From the NCBI GenBank assembly GCA_030435675.1, contig CM059623.1, positions 10,070,012 through 10,134,011 of the forward strand: a stretch of 64,000 bases of DNA, in the 5' to 3' direction. Numbering within the stretch: the stretch's first letter is position 1; each line of letters begins with the position of its first letter. This DNA comes from Steinernema hermaphroditum (Eukaryota; Nematoda; Chromadorea; Rhabditida; Steinernematidae). Positions 21,994 through 33,079 of the stretch are shown one piece after another. The notes below the pieces were generated by a model. That model was not told where the DNA came from. It did no database searches and saw only the letters and a list, made by a program, of their open reading frames with translations. The translations under genes were made by a program, and so were the position numbers.

Positions 21994-22621
21994 GCGGCGG
22001 CAGCGGCAGTACACAAAGTACTCATCAAATTACAACGATTCTTAATTGTAAGGGCACTGAACGCCCAAACTATAAGCTACTAATAAAACTATTTTTAAAC
22101 ACTGCAGTACCCTTTTCGTGCTCTTTCTACGTCGAGTTTTATGAGTTTAATCTTTCGGATCAATGGCACTAGACCATGCGAGACACCTATTATGGCCCTG
22201 AGAGACCTGATATCACATTGGTGTTGTCATAGGTTTCCTTCTTCGGCGTTAACGACCGCTCACTCAACTCATCCGAGTGAAAGATAGAGCGAGTGAACGA
22301 TGGATCGCTGAAGGCACAAATCGTGGAACGCTCTTTTAGTTACTTTTATGGGATTTCGTAGGCTGTGCTCTGAAACGGTGGCATCCGCGCCGCCAGCCGA
22401 ACCGAAGATTGGATCCGCTCCCTTCGCTCGCTCCCAGGCCATTTACATTCTATTTCTGGTCACGCGTTGCCAAGACAGCTTCCTCTTGGGAAACGACGAC
22501 GAGCTGAACGTTTTCCATATACAAAGACCCTCAGTGCCTCGCCGCGTCGCCTCTCATATCGATTCGTTGCGCGCTTTCAACACTGATTCAATGCGTAAAC
22601 AGCTTTGTTTATAGACTCAAA
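21994..22621. other. Intergenic region with a copy of the dispersed GACCGCTCACTCA repeat
   Basis: The repeat lies at about 22249-22326. Nothing else supported. Confidence 0.35.
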
Positions 22622-23107
22622 ATGAGCACCGAAGCCGAACAGGACGTTCTCCCGCTTGAATCCTCCGATCACAAGTTGGTCGCGTTCCCGCTTAAATACA
22701 TCCATCAGTCCGGGACGCTGATATGTGCGCATAAGCCGAAATGTCCGCCATCTCCTGTTCCTTTCCACGTCCATGACGTCAAAGCGACGTGGCTGGAAAC
22801 CTGTATTCAGTGGTGCCGAATTCACGAAAACGACCCGAAGATTGACAGACGGCAGCGCTTCCTGTCCAGATTCGAGAAAACCATTTACCAGGAAGACATC
22901 GAGCTGTTCGACAAGTTCCGATCGAAGGAGAACTTGGGCGATCTGATCAACGCGGCGTTTCTGCTGGACATGCCCGACCTGGCGACGGCTCTGGCGCGAT
23001 ACGTGGCCAGAAGTGTCGATGGAAAGCCGATCAAGTACATATCGGAGTGGATGGGAGTACCGATCAGGAGCGGAGATGAATATGCTGATGCGATTTATGG
23101 TGAATAG
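22622..23107 (+). CDS. Skp1-related protein (SKR family), divergent
   Basis: Intronless, 161 residues, the usual length for Skp1. Starts MSTEAEQDVLPLESSDHKLV, with the Skp1 POZ pattern LxSSDxKxxxxPxxxIxQSgTL, then PVPFHVHDVKATWLETCIQW in place of the usual P(I/V)PLPNVxxxxLxxVixW, CRIHENDP (HkxDP), EDIELFDKF, and NLGDLINAAFLLDMPDLATA (L.eLilAAnyLdIkgL). Skp1 links cullin-1 to F-box proteins in SCF ubiquitin ligases. The C-terminus (EWMGVPIRSGDEYADAIYGE) replaces the canonical segment that helps hold the F-box, so partner choice may differ. Lack of introns could indicate a retrocopy. Confidence 0.88.
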   Translation: MSTEAEQDVLPLESSDHKLVAFPLKYIHQSGTLICAHKPKCPPSPVPFHVHDVKATWLETCIQWCRIHENDPKIDRRQRFLSRFEKTIYQEDIELFDKFRSKENLGDLINAAFLLDMPDLATALARYVARSVDGKPIKYISEWMGVPIRSGDEYADAIYGE

Positions 23108-23309
23108 CGGAAGAGTTCGTAGTTCCTGTGTTGAAAGATGCATTGTTACTTGTGGAATTCGACTCTTTCATATCACGATCTCGTAAAGTTTCAATAAACA
23201 TTTCAAATTAAGCGGTATGATCAGTTTTATGTTACACATCTCGAAATCTTTTCTCGGTCATCTTGCAGTTTGGGAATCACAGTCAGATCAAAATGAGGAA
23301 ATTGGAATA

Positions 23310-24030
23310 TCAGGAGTGAAATCTCTTCAGTTCTTCCATTGCCTTCAGTATTTCCTCTGGAGTCTTGTCTTTGTTTTCCATTATGAACTTCTTGACCTTG
23401 GGATCTAAGCCACAGGAGATATTTACAACTTCCAAAGAAAGTTACCTTCAAAGAACTTTTGGATCGTTGGAAAAGCGTCGAAAATCTCCTGTTTCTGCTC
23501 TTCACTGAGATTCTCCCCTATCTTCACAATGTCCATTGCCTCCTGAGCGATCTGTTTCTGGTCGTCTTCGTACGAAATTTTGTTTATCGTTTTCATCGCC
23601 TAGAACGAACACTCTGTGAACACAACTGCTTCCATCCTCAACCTACATAGGTAACAAACGCATTTGTGTCTTTGGAGAGTCGATTAACCCTTTTCATGAG
23701 AGCATCATACATGACCGAAATCTTGTCGTAGAGGGCGACGCTCTTAGACTTGATCAGCCGGAGAGAATCTTCTTCTGTCAAGTTGGGGTTGACACGGAGA
23801 CTCTCGGCGATCGAAGGTCTCACTTCTTCGAGGATTTTGACGTCATCTGGCGTCAGCTGAAACCTTTTTTAGAAAACTAGAAACATTCCGATGATCACCT
23901 CCTTCAAGAACGTTACCACTTCTTCTGGCAGGTATTCCATGAACTGCTTGGAAACGGCGTCATCTGGGATAGGAAGTGCGAAGCCGCAGCCAATGAGACA
24001 CAGAAAAACAGCGAGCGAGAATCTGTTCAT
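23310..24030 (-). CDS. FAR protein, classical type
   Basis: Exon 1 24030-23899 has a signal peptide (MNRFSLAVFLCLIGCGFALP) then FMEYLPEEVVTFLKE; exon 2 23856-23647 begins LTPDDVKILEEV and contains SKSVALYDKISVMYDALMKR and LSKDTNAF; exon 3 starts AMKTINKISYEDDQKQIA and ends AFPTIQKFFE; the last exon is DPKVKKFIMENKDKTPEEIL, stop near 23310. This order (LPxEVxxFL, LTxxD, then a helical tail) is close to the well-known FAR-1-type proteins. An ATG nine bases upstream is also possible. Secreted fatty-acid/retinol carrier by family. Confidence 0.85.
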
Positions 24031-24102
24031 AATTGTCATACGAATATCGGCGCCGTCACAGTTTTGTAGCGCGCAGCACAATTATGTCATAATTGCTAAA
24101 TC

Positions 24103-24465
24103 GCAGGCGATCGCGACGATTATGTGGTGACTCAGCTTCAGCAGGAAGTGGCTAAACAGGATTTCCGCTTTACGTTGTTCATCGATCACGAATTCGAGGG
24201 GCCGGGTGTGAAGGCTTGGCATACAGAAGCGGTGTTATTCTCCACCAATGGCGATCCATTTGTGAAGATAACTGGGCTTGAGGAAATGAACAGAATTATT
24301 GCTCCTTACGTCCGTCATTATGACGATAATCAAGCGACATTCTGTCAATGGTCATACACGTTGACACAATTTAGACACCATTCTGGCATCTTCTGTCACT
24401 GGATTAGCGAGCAGCTCAGTGGGAATCCAACGAGAGACGACGCCAGCAATAGCTCTTGTATTTAG
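24103..24465 (+). pseudogene. Isolated coding-looking exon of unknown family
   Basis: After an acceptor-like tcgcag there is an open frame with strongly protein-like content (VTQLQQEVAKQDFRFTLFID, WHTEAVLFSTNGDPFVKIT, EEMNRIIAPYV). No start codon, signal peptide or second exon is evident, and the 3' half loses coding character. It abuts the 5' end of the divergent FAR gene. Probably a gene relic. Confidence 0.35.
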
Positions 24466-24766
24466 CATTTTAGTTCGAAGCAATGTCGTCAATTTTTCGC
24501 GATGCGCCAAAAGGTATGGACTAGTCAAAATCTTGAACACCCCTTGCCTGGAACTCGGACACAACTACCACGCCTTAGTCAATATCTTATTGTTTGGCCT
24601 CCTTGACAGTGTTACCGTGAATGATGCGTGCAGCGACGAACCCTGAAGTCCTGTAACGTTAAACTGCCACGAATTCTATTAACATTCATTAACTGATATA
24701 TCAGATACATGTATGCTCTATGACCGTGCGTCATTCAAATGAGTCAGATTTTCGGAAGGGGGTTCC

Positions 24767-25224
24767 TTATGCATGCGGAGTGGTAGCTGCAGGTGTTGTC
24801 CCATTGGGAGTTCCAAGTGGAGTAGTCGCATTGGTCACAACAACTTGCGTGGCGTTCGTTGGAGGAATAGGAGTCGTGTGATTGGCTAAACATTGATGTG
24901 AAAAATACCTTTTTACGTTTCATACCAACGATGGTGGTTGTTCCATTAGGAGCTGAAAAGTCACTTTATTCCTCATTCAAAGTGCTCATAGATACCATGA
25001 GTCGTCTGATTGCAGCGATGGTGAGGAGGCCTGTGGCGGTGATGCTCGAATTCACCACTGTGCCTGCCGTGATGTCCTCCATGGTGACGTTCGTGTCCCC
25101 ACCAGCCATCCCACCAATCATCCCAGTATCCGCCCCACGGGAAGGGCCTGTCGAAGAAGGGCCAACTGAAGGCCACTTCGTCGACGATAAGAAGAGTGAA
25201 CACGAGAAGGGCGCGATTCCACAT
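24767..25224 (-). CDS. Secreted Trp/Gly/His-rich protein with Asn/Thr-rich tail, MW-family
   Basis: Exons 25224-24996, 24952-24926 and 24885-24767. Starts MWNRALLVFTLLIVDEVAFS, then an aromatic core (WGGYWDDWWDGWWGHERHHG) and a His-rich segment (HHRHRPPHHRCNQTT). The third exon encodes NHTTPIPPTNATQVVV with several N-glycosylation sequons and a Thr/Pro end. Architecture (MW signal peptide, His/Gly core, intron, Thr-rich tail) equals that of the genes at 20417, 21686, 26291, 34580, 39360 and 46461. TATA-like aataaaagcg about 30 nt before the ATG. Function unknown; extracellular matrix, mucus or defence roles are possible. Confidence 0.7.
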
Positions 25225-26290
25225 CGTCCAGGAAGTCAATGGATTCCACTGGGCATGGAACGCTTTTATTCCTCGACATTTGGTGTCGATCTCTGTAGAA
25301 GAGGTCGGTCGAGAGTAAAGTGGATTAACATGGTACGCCTAAAGCTTTGGCTCCTCATGTGGTGTTATGCGAACGTCAACAGAGTGATTCATTGACAGAT
25401 TTGGAATTTTCGTCCACTTCATGCATTTGTCCTAGTGAGAAAGACAGAAACTACAGAAACCACATCCGGTCTGACACCAATCGGCTTTTACACATGTAGG
25501 CGAATGAATTGACTTCTCTTGTGGATTTCTGGGCAATACAGTATCTGTTTCATTACAAATGCACTGATTGCATGCTTATCTGTCGTGCCAACTACAGAGC
25601 AAGATGAGTAAAATGCGATCGAAATGCAAAACGCAACCAGACGCAACCAAAAGGCGACCCTTTTTCTCATTTCTTTCTATCCAGAAGACCGCCTATTGTC
25701 TACAGTACATGTCAACTCAGCTATCAATGGAATCTTCTAGAAGATCGTATACATTATATGTAGACAGAGTGGCGTACGGCCGTTGCACACCGTCATCCGT
25801 ACGTTCAGGGTCGGTTGTTTTCCGTTTTTTGTTTAGAAGGAATAATCGTTCATTGTGTCCATCGGATTCGATAAGATTTGATGGAGTGAGTGTATTACAG
25901 CTTTATAACGTGCATAAGATTTTACAATGTGAATTTATGGCCAGAGGTTGTCATGTTGGTAGCTTCGCTTTCATAGTTTTCATGTATTCAGTTTGCCTCA
26001 GATTCCCAAGTAGTAGATCTTTCCAGTTCCATCTGAAGAAGCTCGTCATAAAGCGTTGAACATGCAAAAGCAGTGTGTGTGGTAAGAGTTAAGTGCCAAG
26101 AGCATTTCACCGAAACCTATAAATTTATCGAAAGCTTATAATTAATAAAAAAAATTACAAAATCCGCTACAGTTTCACTGAATGTTATTGAAACGCTTGT
26201 TGGGTTAAGCACCTCACACTCCTGCTATGTACACACGTGTAAGCGTGTTTCGCACTGTACTTTATTCGAAACAGAAACATGAATATTTCT
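25225..26290. other. Intergenic region
   Basis: AT-rich. Open stretches are present but lack splice or family support. Confidence 0.3.
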
Positions 26291-27866
26291 CATTGTACAT
26301 CAGGGATGAAAACAAGCACCCACTCCCAAATCCAGTGGCCAAACGACATATCACTGTCAGAAGGAGTCGCAGTGGTTGCCCGCGCCCGTGCTGGCGTAGA
26401 GTCGGGGACAGAAGTAGTGTCGTTGTCTAACTCCGACAGTGAGACAGTGTCCGTAGAATATAACCTACCAGGAAGTTCAATGGGGTCCTGTTCATTGTTT
26501 GGAGGATCCTGCGCGGTTCCAAGAACGCTCGATCCACCTAAATTTCAGCGCTCATCTTTTTTTTTGAGTTCATGGAGTACTGGATGGCGTCAATCCGTTT
26601 TCGCTGGTGTTATTTAAAGATACTGTAGTGGGGCTGGGGGCTGTCGAAGCAGTAGTAGATTTGTGCCTGGGCGTTGTAGCAGGATGGTTTACACAAGAAG
26701 TAGCAGTTGGAGGAACGGAAGATGTCTTCGGTGAAGAAGTGGATGAAGAAGTGGCAATAGTCATTGTTGAATGTCTAGCATGTGTACTTCCAGATGACCT
26801 GTGAGATGAGGTTTGTGTACCTAAAAAAACACCGCAATCGTTGTTAACCATATTGTTGTTAATCACTCACTATGGAAGTGTGTTGAAGTCCGAAGTGCTG
26901 TTGGATGGAACGCTGTGGTGGTTCTATGGCCTCTTGTGGTATGTCCATCTAAACCACAGTGCATCTGGTAATAGTGAAATGCACTCACTTCTTGTAGTGG
27001 AAATATGTGTGGTTCTATGAGGACGCGATGTTGGATGGTTCACTAAAGTTGACGATGATCCAACAGTGGGATGATGTGTAGTCCTCTTCTTCGTGGTGGA
27101 ATGTACCGTAGTCTGTGGTTGCGTGGGAGTTGGAGCGGTGGCGGTCGTGCCAGGAGGAGTGAAAGTCGTTGATAGAATAGAACTATTATGTTTGGTCGAT
27201 TTTGAGCCTTAAATAGTTATTATAAAACGTGATATTCTACAATATACCTGGAAAGGGAGCCATGGAATAGGTAGCTGGGTTGTTTTTTGTTGTAGGAATG
27301 TGAGTGGTTTCTGAATTTTTTTTCTACGGCTCAGATATTCTTTCAAATACATACTTCTATGTGTAGAAGTTGATGGGCGTCCTGTCGGCGGTGGGTCTTC
27401 CGTTACTGGATCCGGTGGGTCTTCCGTTACTGGATCCGGTAGGTCCACAGTCGTCATCTCAGGAGGGTCCTCTGTCGTTGGGTCTGTCACCGGTTCTAGA
27501 TCTGAATCTCTCTCTGTAGCATTGCTTATTACAAGAAGCTCGTAAACTGGCCATACCAGGTGGAAGATCTTCTTCGGATTCAGATCTGTCGTCCCCATGT
27601 CGGTGATGATGATGATGCCGACGGTCGCCTTGTCTGAGAAGCCTATCGGCGAGCAGGTCGATAAGTAGCCTCTCTTCGAGATCGTCTTCACGCTCCCTCA
27701 GAGGATAATCGTGGTGTTGTCTTCGGTGACCACTTCGTTGGTCTTTCCTGTGCCGCACATCGTCCCATTCATCTTCGAAGCTGCTAGAACCATCATCGGA
27801 CCATAATCGGGCAGCGACTCCGTCGGAGAATAAGAAAAGTATGAGAAGTCCCGGGTTATTCCACAT
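26291..27866 (-). CDS. Mucin-like secreted protein, large MW-family member
   Basis: About eight exons. Exon 1 begins MWNNPGLLILFLFSDGVAA, then an acidic/Arg/His-rich core (RRHHHHHRHGDDRSESEED). Next comes DLEPVTDPTTEDPPEMTTVD with a 24-bp tandem repeat coding DPVTEDPP (27398-27445), then Thr/Ser/Pro-rich exons at about 27190-27000, 26950-26880 and 26820-26600 (TTFTPPGTTATAPTPTQ, STTKKRTTHHPTVGSSS, TMTIATSSSTSSPKTSS) and a last exon ending SFGHWIWEWVLVFIPDVQ. Introns are 40-55 nt. The repeated Thr/Ser tracts predict heavy O-glycosylation, so a mucin or surface-coat component. The exact 3' exon and hydrophobic end are less certain. Confidence 0.65.
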
Positions 27867-29140
27867 TGCTGAAGGTTATGTTTGTCGTCGGGTTTTTATG
27901 TTTAGAATCGCTTCACATGAGGAAATAGGATTAGGCTTAAAAACGACGACTTTGATGTGTTTGGCACGAGTGTTACGTGAGCGCTCAAGACAAAATCGAT
28001 CGCTTTGGGTTTGCGAAGGCTTCGAATTGAACTTTTCAAAGTTGTTGCACCAAAGATTTCGATCGAAAATTAGTAAATCTAAATCGTATGGAAAATCACG
28101 GCGATCCATCGAGTCGATTCGAAATTCGATCAGTCGAGTCGGGCTGGGCATTATGTGATTTAATACAGGGTGGGAAAGGTACATTGTAACATTTCCTTGG
28201 GTCTCTTTTTTATGCTAGAGTGTTAGTTCTTTACGTCGCGCTATATTGAAGTCACTGAGGATCTAGAGGCCACACTGGGTACACGGAAGCTGTTGTTATG
28301 GAAGAGATTAGAGTCGGAATGCGTATGAATCCGGAAGATGATTCACAACTCTCATGAATTTCCCTTATCTGATCATGGCAATTCAGTTTTACAATTGGAA
28401 TGGTTGCCTGCGATCACAGATTCACACCCCATCTGAAAAGAACCCCATCATAGACACTCTGCCCCACAAGGGAATGCTCCTATCGGCGACGGGACTACAG
28501 AAGATCCACAATGAAAGCGATGCCGAAACGTTTATTGATGAGCTAATGAGCTTGTATGGGCAATATCACCACGATGAAGAACATTACTGAAGCTCTGTTT
28601 CTCCATGGGTAGGGTCTCAAGGAACGGGTGTGGTCACACTGCCTCCCGGAGTGGTGGCCGTAGGGAAGGTAGAGGAACCTGATGAAAAAGATAAGAATAT
28701 TCTTCAGAAATTAATATCTGACTCATATACTCTCACACAGTACGTTAATGGTTGAGGCAGGGGTTCCAGCCAGTAGAGCATGAGGAATAACCTACTTTAT
28801 ATGGTCACCTTTGGCACACACATAGACCATCGAACCCGTCGGTTCTCCAAATAAAAAAAATTACTAAATTAAAAAATAAAATATTAAACGAATTCTGACA
28901 TTTTGAAATCGTGGCATTTTCGATATTAAACGATTTCTATTGCTTTGTGTTTTATCGCTTGAATCAAAAAATGGCCGTTCTTAATTTAGCATTTCTTTTG
29001 TTCTGGTCCCATCCTGTGAGTCAGAGTCGGAGAATTTGTCGCGTCAATTGAAAACGACTTCAATTTCTGTGGATTTCCATGAGAACACTCGAAACAAATA
29101 AGAAGAACCGAAAGCGTCGACAAGCATCTTCACGTCAATC
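27867..29140. other. Intergenic region containing a FAR gene fragment
   Basis: AT-rich with TTTAA-type runs at 28850-28950. Contains the fragment at 28429-28700. No complete gene seen. Confidence 0.35.
28429..28700 (+). pseudogene. Duplicated 3' fragment of the FAR gene at 19650 plus the 3' end of its convergent neighbour
   Basis: 28429-28590 repeats the last part of the FAR exon at 20219-20383 (SEKNPIIDTLPHKGMLLSAT) with very few changes, and 28617-28700 repeats the 3' exon of the minus-strand secreted gene (ccaccactccgggaggcagt on the complement). There is no signal peptide or upstream FAR exon, so it is a non-functional fragment copied from genomic DNA rather than from one mRNA. Confidence 0.8.
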
Positions 29141-29314
29141 ATGAAGCTTCTGTACGTCGCGTTCGCCCTGCCAGCCAAGAGAAAGCAAGTTAAAAAGCGG
29201 CAATATGAAAGTGATTATTATCCCTACCCGTGCGATTACTACTATCCTGATGAATGTATTGGCGACGGTGCCGACGTAATTATCGAAAATACGGAAATTA
29301 TCCAACAGAAATGA
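29141..29314 (+). CDS. Small Tyr-rich peptide
   Basis: 57 codons, ATG to TGA. Starts MKLLYVAFALPAKRKQVKKR, then QYESDYYPYPCDYYYPDEC. The basic stretch KKR before the Tyr-rich part resembles a prohormone-convertase site, and the N-terminus could be a short or truncated signal peptide. It may be a small secreted peptide or a remnant missing an exon. Family not recognised. Confidence 0.4.
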   Translation: MKLLYVAFALPAKRKQVKKRQYESDYYPYPCDYYYPDECIGDGADVIIENTEIIQQK

Positions 29315-30730
29315 GGCTGAAGAAGTTCTCGCCTAATTCTATCGTCCAATAAGAAATCAGTGCTATGAATTTAACGGTTTTCATAATTGTATGCCTCAGC
29401 ATTTAGTAATAAAAAATACCACAACTTCTGTTACCTTGCCATCAGTGTTGAAGTCTTTCAGTAAAATTAGTATTCTACACGCAAACGGTTCACTTTTCCA
29501 GAAAGTTAGTTCAAGCTGGAACGGAAATGTTGGATGCGCATGCAATGAAACACATTTCCTCTATTTCGCCTTTTACCAAATCATAATACAGCATAGCACG
29601 ATAGATGAAATCATAGTGAAGGGTACAGAGCTCAATGAAACCTCAACCCTCATTACAAAATATGATTTCTGAACCTTTCCGTTTTCGTATCTAAAAATAG
29701 TGTCGAGAACAGCGTACCGTGCCTAGTAGTCTGCTCCTCAAGACATCGCTATAGTAGAGATTTTTAGGTAACCCATGGACGCTGTTTGCATAGGGCACAT
29801 GCGTATTCACAAACAGATGAAAGGTCATTGGACGTAGGGTCCGATCGTTATCTGAGCATTAGTCGATGAGTTCTTCCTAAATCGCGAATATTACTCGGAA
29901 TTCGAGGGCTATTAATAGGAACGAGAAGATGAAAACATCGTCCGTTCTCAATCCGACCTATGAACACGTACTTTCTGCATTGTAAACATGGCTGATCTGT
30001 GCCACGCACTTCCGTATTAACCAACTCAAAAACATGCACAGATCTGGATATTTGGCGGTGGACCAGGTGTGTGTCAGCTGAGCATTGTCTGATCCTTCTG
30101 TATATACCGCCATAACGCACAGCATTGTAATATAAGATTTTTTTAGGCCTTGAAGGCTTTTTTAGGCTTTAGGACAATTTGGTCATGATCTTTTAAGCAC
30201 AGATAGCCTTATTTGCATCAAAAGCTGCAGTGGCATAATATAAAGACATAATATGAAGTCAAGTCATGTGGAATACTTGCTACCAGCGACAAGTCACTAA
30301 AATACAGTGTTCCTAGGCTAAACACAAATGCCACATTGTGCGTCCCCAAGTTCCCTAAAATGTGAATAAAATAGTCAAGAAATGAGAAATCCTCCGCAAC
30401 TTCTTTCATCAAACAACAGCGCTTCATCGCCTACCCTAAAATGAGCGCTTCATCGGACTCTGTCCTGATCAGAGAGCGATTTTTTGCAAAAAGTGCAGAA
30501 AGGCCTTCACTGCTTTCCTTTCCAACCTTTGACCTTTCGTTGCCCTCTCAATATCCGTTTCGACGTGGTGCCGATATGAGCACTTTGATAGACTTCAGTG
30601 ATCGAGTCGGCAAAAACAGTTCTGTTCCGTATCGTACAGTTGATATGAACTAAAAGTTCACGTCTAATTGGCGATCAAAGACCTCAGTCAATGTGCGTTG
30701 AAGCTGTCACTCCGGACTCCTTTATTACCA
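29315..30730. other. Intergenic region
   Basis: An open frame at 29391-29672 (about 93 codons) is AT-rich and not clearly coding. No other gene supported. Confidence 0.3.
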
Positions 30731-31159
30731 CTAACAACAAAGGGTTTTTAATACTTTTTCTGAGCATTTTCCATGACAGCATAGGAGTGAAACGTCCCCG
30801 AAGAGTTTCCTCGCTTCTGAAACCGCAATTGAGCACTTTATATAGATACATTGGCTTACCTGTTTCCGTTTTGTTGAGAAGACATCCATTGCATACTGTC
30901 AGCATGGGACTAATCAACTCAGTACCGCATAAGTACCGTCCTACTTCTACATCCCGCCGTTTTCTTGCACTGATCGCGGTGAAAAACTCCGCAGTAATGT
31001 CGTCATCGAGTACGTTGTCGATCGCCTACAGCCAAAAATGTCCAAAAGCTGATAAGGACCACTCACATTAGTGTCTTGTCGGAGGCCATGCTGCATTAGA
31101 TGGCGACAGTCGATTTCGATGGAAACAAGCAGCAAAATAACAACAAAGAGAGTCTTCAT
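30731..31159 (-). CDS. Insulin-like peptide precursor
   Basis: Three exons: 31159-31067, 31025-30860, 30816-30731 with phases 0 and 1. Signal peptide MKTLFVVILLLVSIEIDC, a pro-segment ending in the basic site ARKRR, a B-chain-like segment RYLCGTELISPMLTVCNGC (Cys-11-Cys spacing as in insulin B chains, with LCG), and an A-chain-like segment SLLCCHGKCSEKVLKTLCC (CC-x3-C-x8-C exactly as in insulin A chains). There is no long C peptide with dibasic sites between the chains, as in many nematode insulins. One extra Cys in each chain (NGC and the final CC) predicts a fourth disulfide. It would act as a secreted ligand of the DAF-2-type receptor. Confidence 0.88.
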
Positions 31160-31309
31160 GGGGCACCGCTCGCTCGCGACGGATGACTATACTTTGATAA
31201 GCAGCCCGCGGGGAAGTGTTCTTTTTGGAGCGTTACTCGGAACGGAACAAAGAGTGCGAAGAGGAGGCGGACGGCGATAAGGTAGCAGACTGTGCGGTGG
31301 GGTGCCTAA

Positions 31310-31494
31310 ATGGGCGATCTTCAGCATGCGGTGGTTGGAACATTTGTGCTGATTCCAGCTGGACGGTACTTCGACCTTTTGTACCGCGAAACAGGAAGTC
31401 GAGTTGGGGCGTTCGGTGCGGCCGTAAGTACCAAAAAACGGCCGGACTGAGCGAAAGTACCTTGTTATGTTTTTCTCAGAATCAACGTCGGTGA
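31310..31494 (+). CDS. Possible short hydrophobic peptide with one intron
   Basis: Exon 31310-31423 codes MGDLQHAVVGTFVLIPAGRY then FDLLYRETGSRVGAFGAA, followed by a strong donor gtaagt and an acceptor ttttctcag at 31479; the second exon stops after NQRR. Content is protein-like and the splice signals are good, but the product would be only 42 residues and I know no family. It is divergent from the insulin-like gene, about 150 bp from that ATG. Confidence 0.3.
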
Positions 31495-33079
31495 ACTTTG
31501 TATCGTTAGGGCTTGTTGTGCACCGTCTGCAATCACTGCATAAATGTAAACAGATCAAAATACCCTTCCCGTTTTCTATTTTTAGCCGGCACAACACGGC
31601 GTTCAAAAAAGGAGTACGGTAGATTTTAGTAGAAGGAAGAAAGACGACTGTTTTACTGTAACCAAGTCCTGTTTTTGCACCCACAAAGGATGGAAAGAGA
31701 GTAAGGTAGATGTAGTAGGAGTGCCCACATGGTTGTTGGATGAAGGCATGAACCTTTTAGCCCTTTGGCCTTTTACATGGATCGTGTACGGTATCAGTTC
31801 TGCCATTGAATGTGTGTAAGGCTATTTTTGTTTAGAAAATTTGAGAATTTCCGTTTCTACTGTTAGATAACTAATATTTCAATACAATTCTGTTGAACAC
31901 ATAAGCGCGGATGAAGAAAGACGTTTTTTTGTTGTGACTACAACAAAGTCCTGTTTCTGTTTTCCACAAAGGATGGAAAGTGTGTACACTATGTGTAGAA
32001 AGGTGGTCGTTGGGTGAAGGCACGAAGCGTGGCCCTTTACATGGATCGTGCGGAGTATCACTGGGCGACTGAATTGTGCAAGGCTTATTTAATAATTTCT
32101 AAACTTTGGTAAATGATATTTTAATAAAATGCGTAAGCGTAAAAATATTAATGAAAATAGAGTTATAAGCGGCGCCCCCTAACAATCCTTTTGAGATATG
32201 TTTGACTTATAGCGATAGCGAGGCGTCAAAAAGCAAAGGTTGTCATCGGAGAATTGACCTCCGTGGAAGCAAACAGACGTGTTGATCAAAACATTTGGAA
32301 GTCGAAAAGAGAAAGAAAAACATTCCGGAATCTACAAGCTCAAAATACAATTTTTTGTGCATAAATTGTACAACAACCGTTTCAGATTCCAAATTCACAA
32401 GAATTTTGTTCCATACAGGCTTTATTCATTTCCTTTCATTTTCATTCAAAAATTTCCTTTACTCACATTTTTTATTTTGACAACGGTGACATACGTCTAG
32501 CGGCACCTGACCAATCATCACTAATTTCCTCTCTTCCATAAAAATTGGTTCATACGCAAAATTTTCCTTTACTCACTGAAGAAGAGTGCTTTCCAGTGGG
32601 TATAGGCACCTTCCAGAACTGTCTTTCTTTTCTCGCCTCAAGCTGCCTCAAACAAGTTTTCCAATGAGTCATACGCCTATTTTTGATTTTGACACCGCTG
32701 GACTAGCTCACGTTGCTGAACATCTTTGGGATGAACAGATCTGTTTTTGCTTTTCTGGATATCTGGATGTGGTTAGGCTTAGGACTTATTGTTAGATTGA
32801 GTCATAGGATCCCCTACAAAAATACTTTCTATACGATCTTGTTTTCAGCCCGAAAAGCTGACGACTGAAGCTGACTCCCTGAAGCGCATATGCATCAAGT
32901 TCATGGTCGAGGAAAACATGGACAGCTAAGCTAAGCTAAAGCTCGACAGCGAACGCGGCGCTGTCGCTTCACCACTTCGATCGTCAAAACGGGCGCAGAT
33001 AGGCAATGCTTCTCCACGACCAATCATTCCGAAATAGTGTTTATTAAAGCTTCGTTTGTCACGATTTGTGTCACAATGC
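31495..33079. other. Intergenic region with a diverged tandem duplication and a BTB-type relic
   Basis: 31627-31822 and 31911-32085 are diverged direct copies (shared cacaaaggatggaaag and tttacatggatcgtg). The stretch 32840-32930 is listed separately. Confidence 0.4.
32650..32930 (+). pseudogene. Relic of a BTB/POZ-type gene
   Basis: After the acceptor ttttcag at about 32849, the frame reads PEKLTTEADSLKRICIKFMV then EENMDS and TAA. That pattern resembles the end of a BTB domain (LxxAdxLxxxxLkxxCixFlxenm). An upstream stretch (FDFDTAGLAHVAEHLWDEQI) may be another exon, but no complete domain or start is present. Confidence 0.35.

Noticed and set aside
26279..26617. 112-codon plus-strand frame
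   Set aside because: It lies opposite the Thr-rich last exons of the mucin-like gene, which read well on the minus strand.
29391..29672. 93-codon frame
   Set aside because: AT-rich with no start context, signal peptide or family pattern; kept only as a note.
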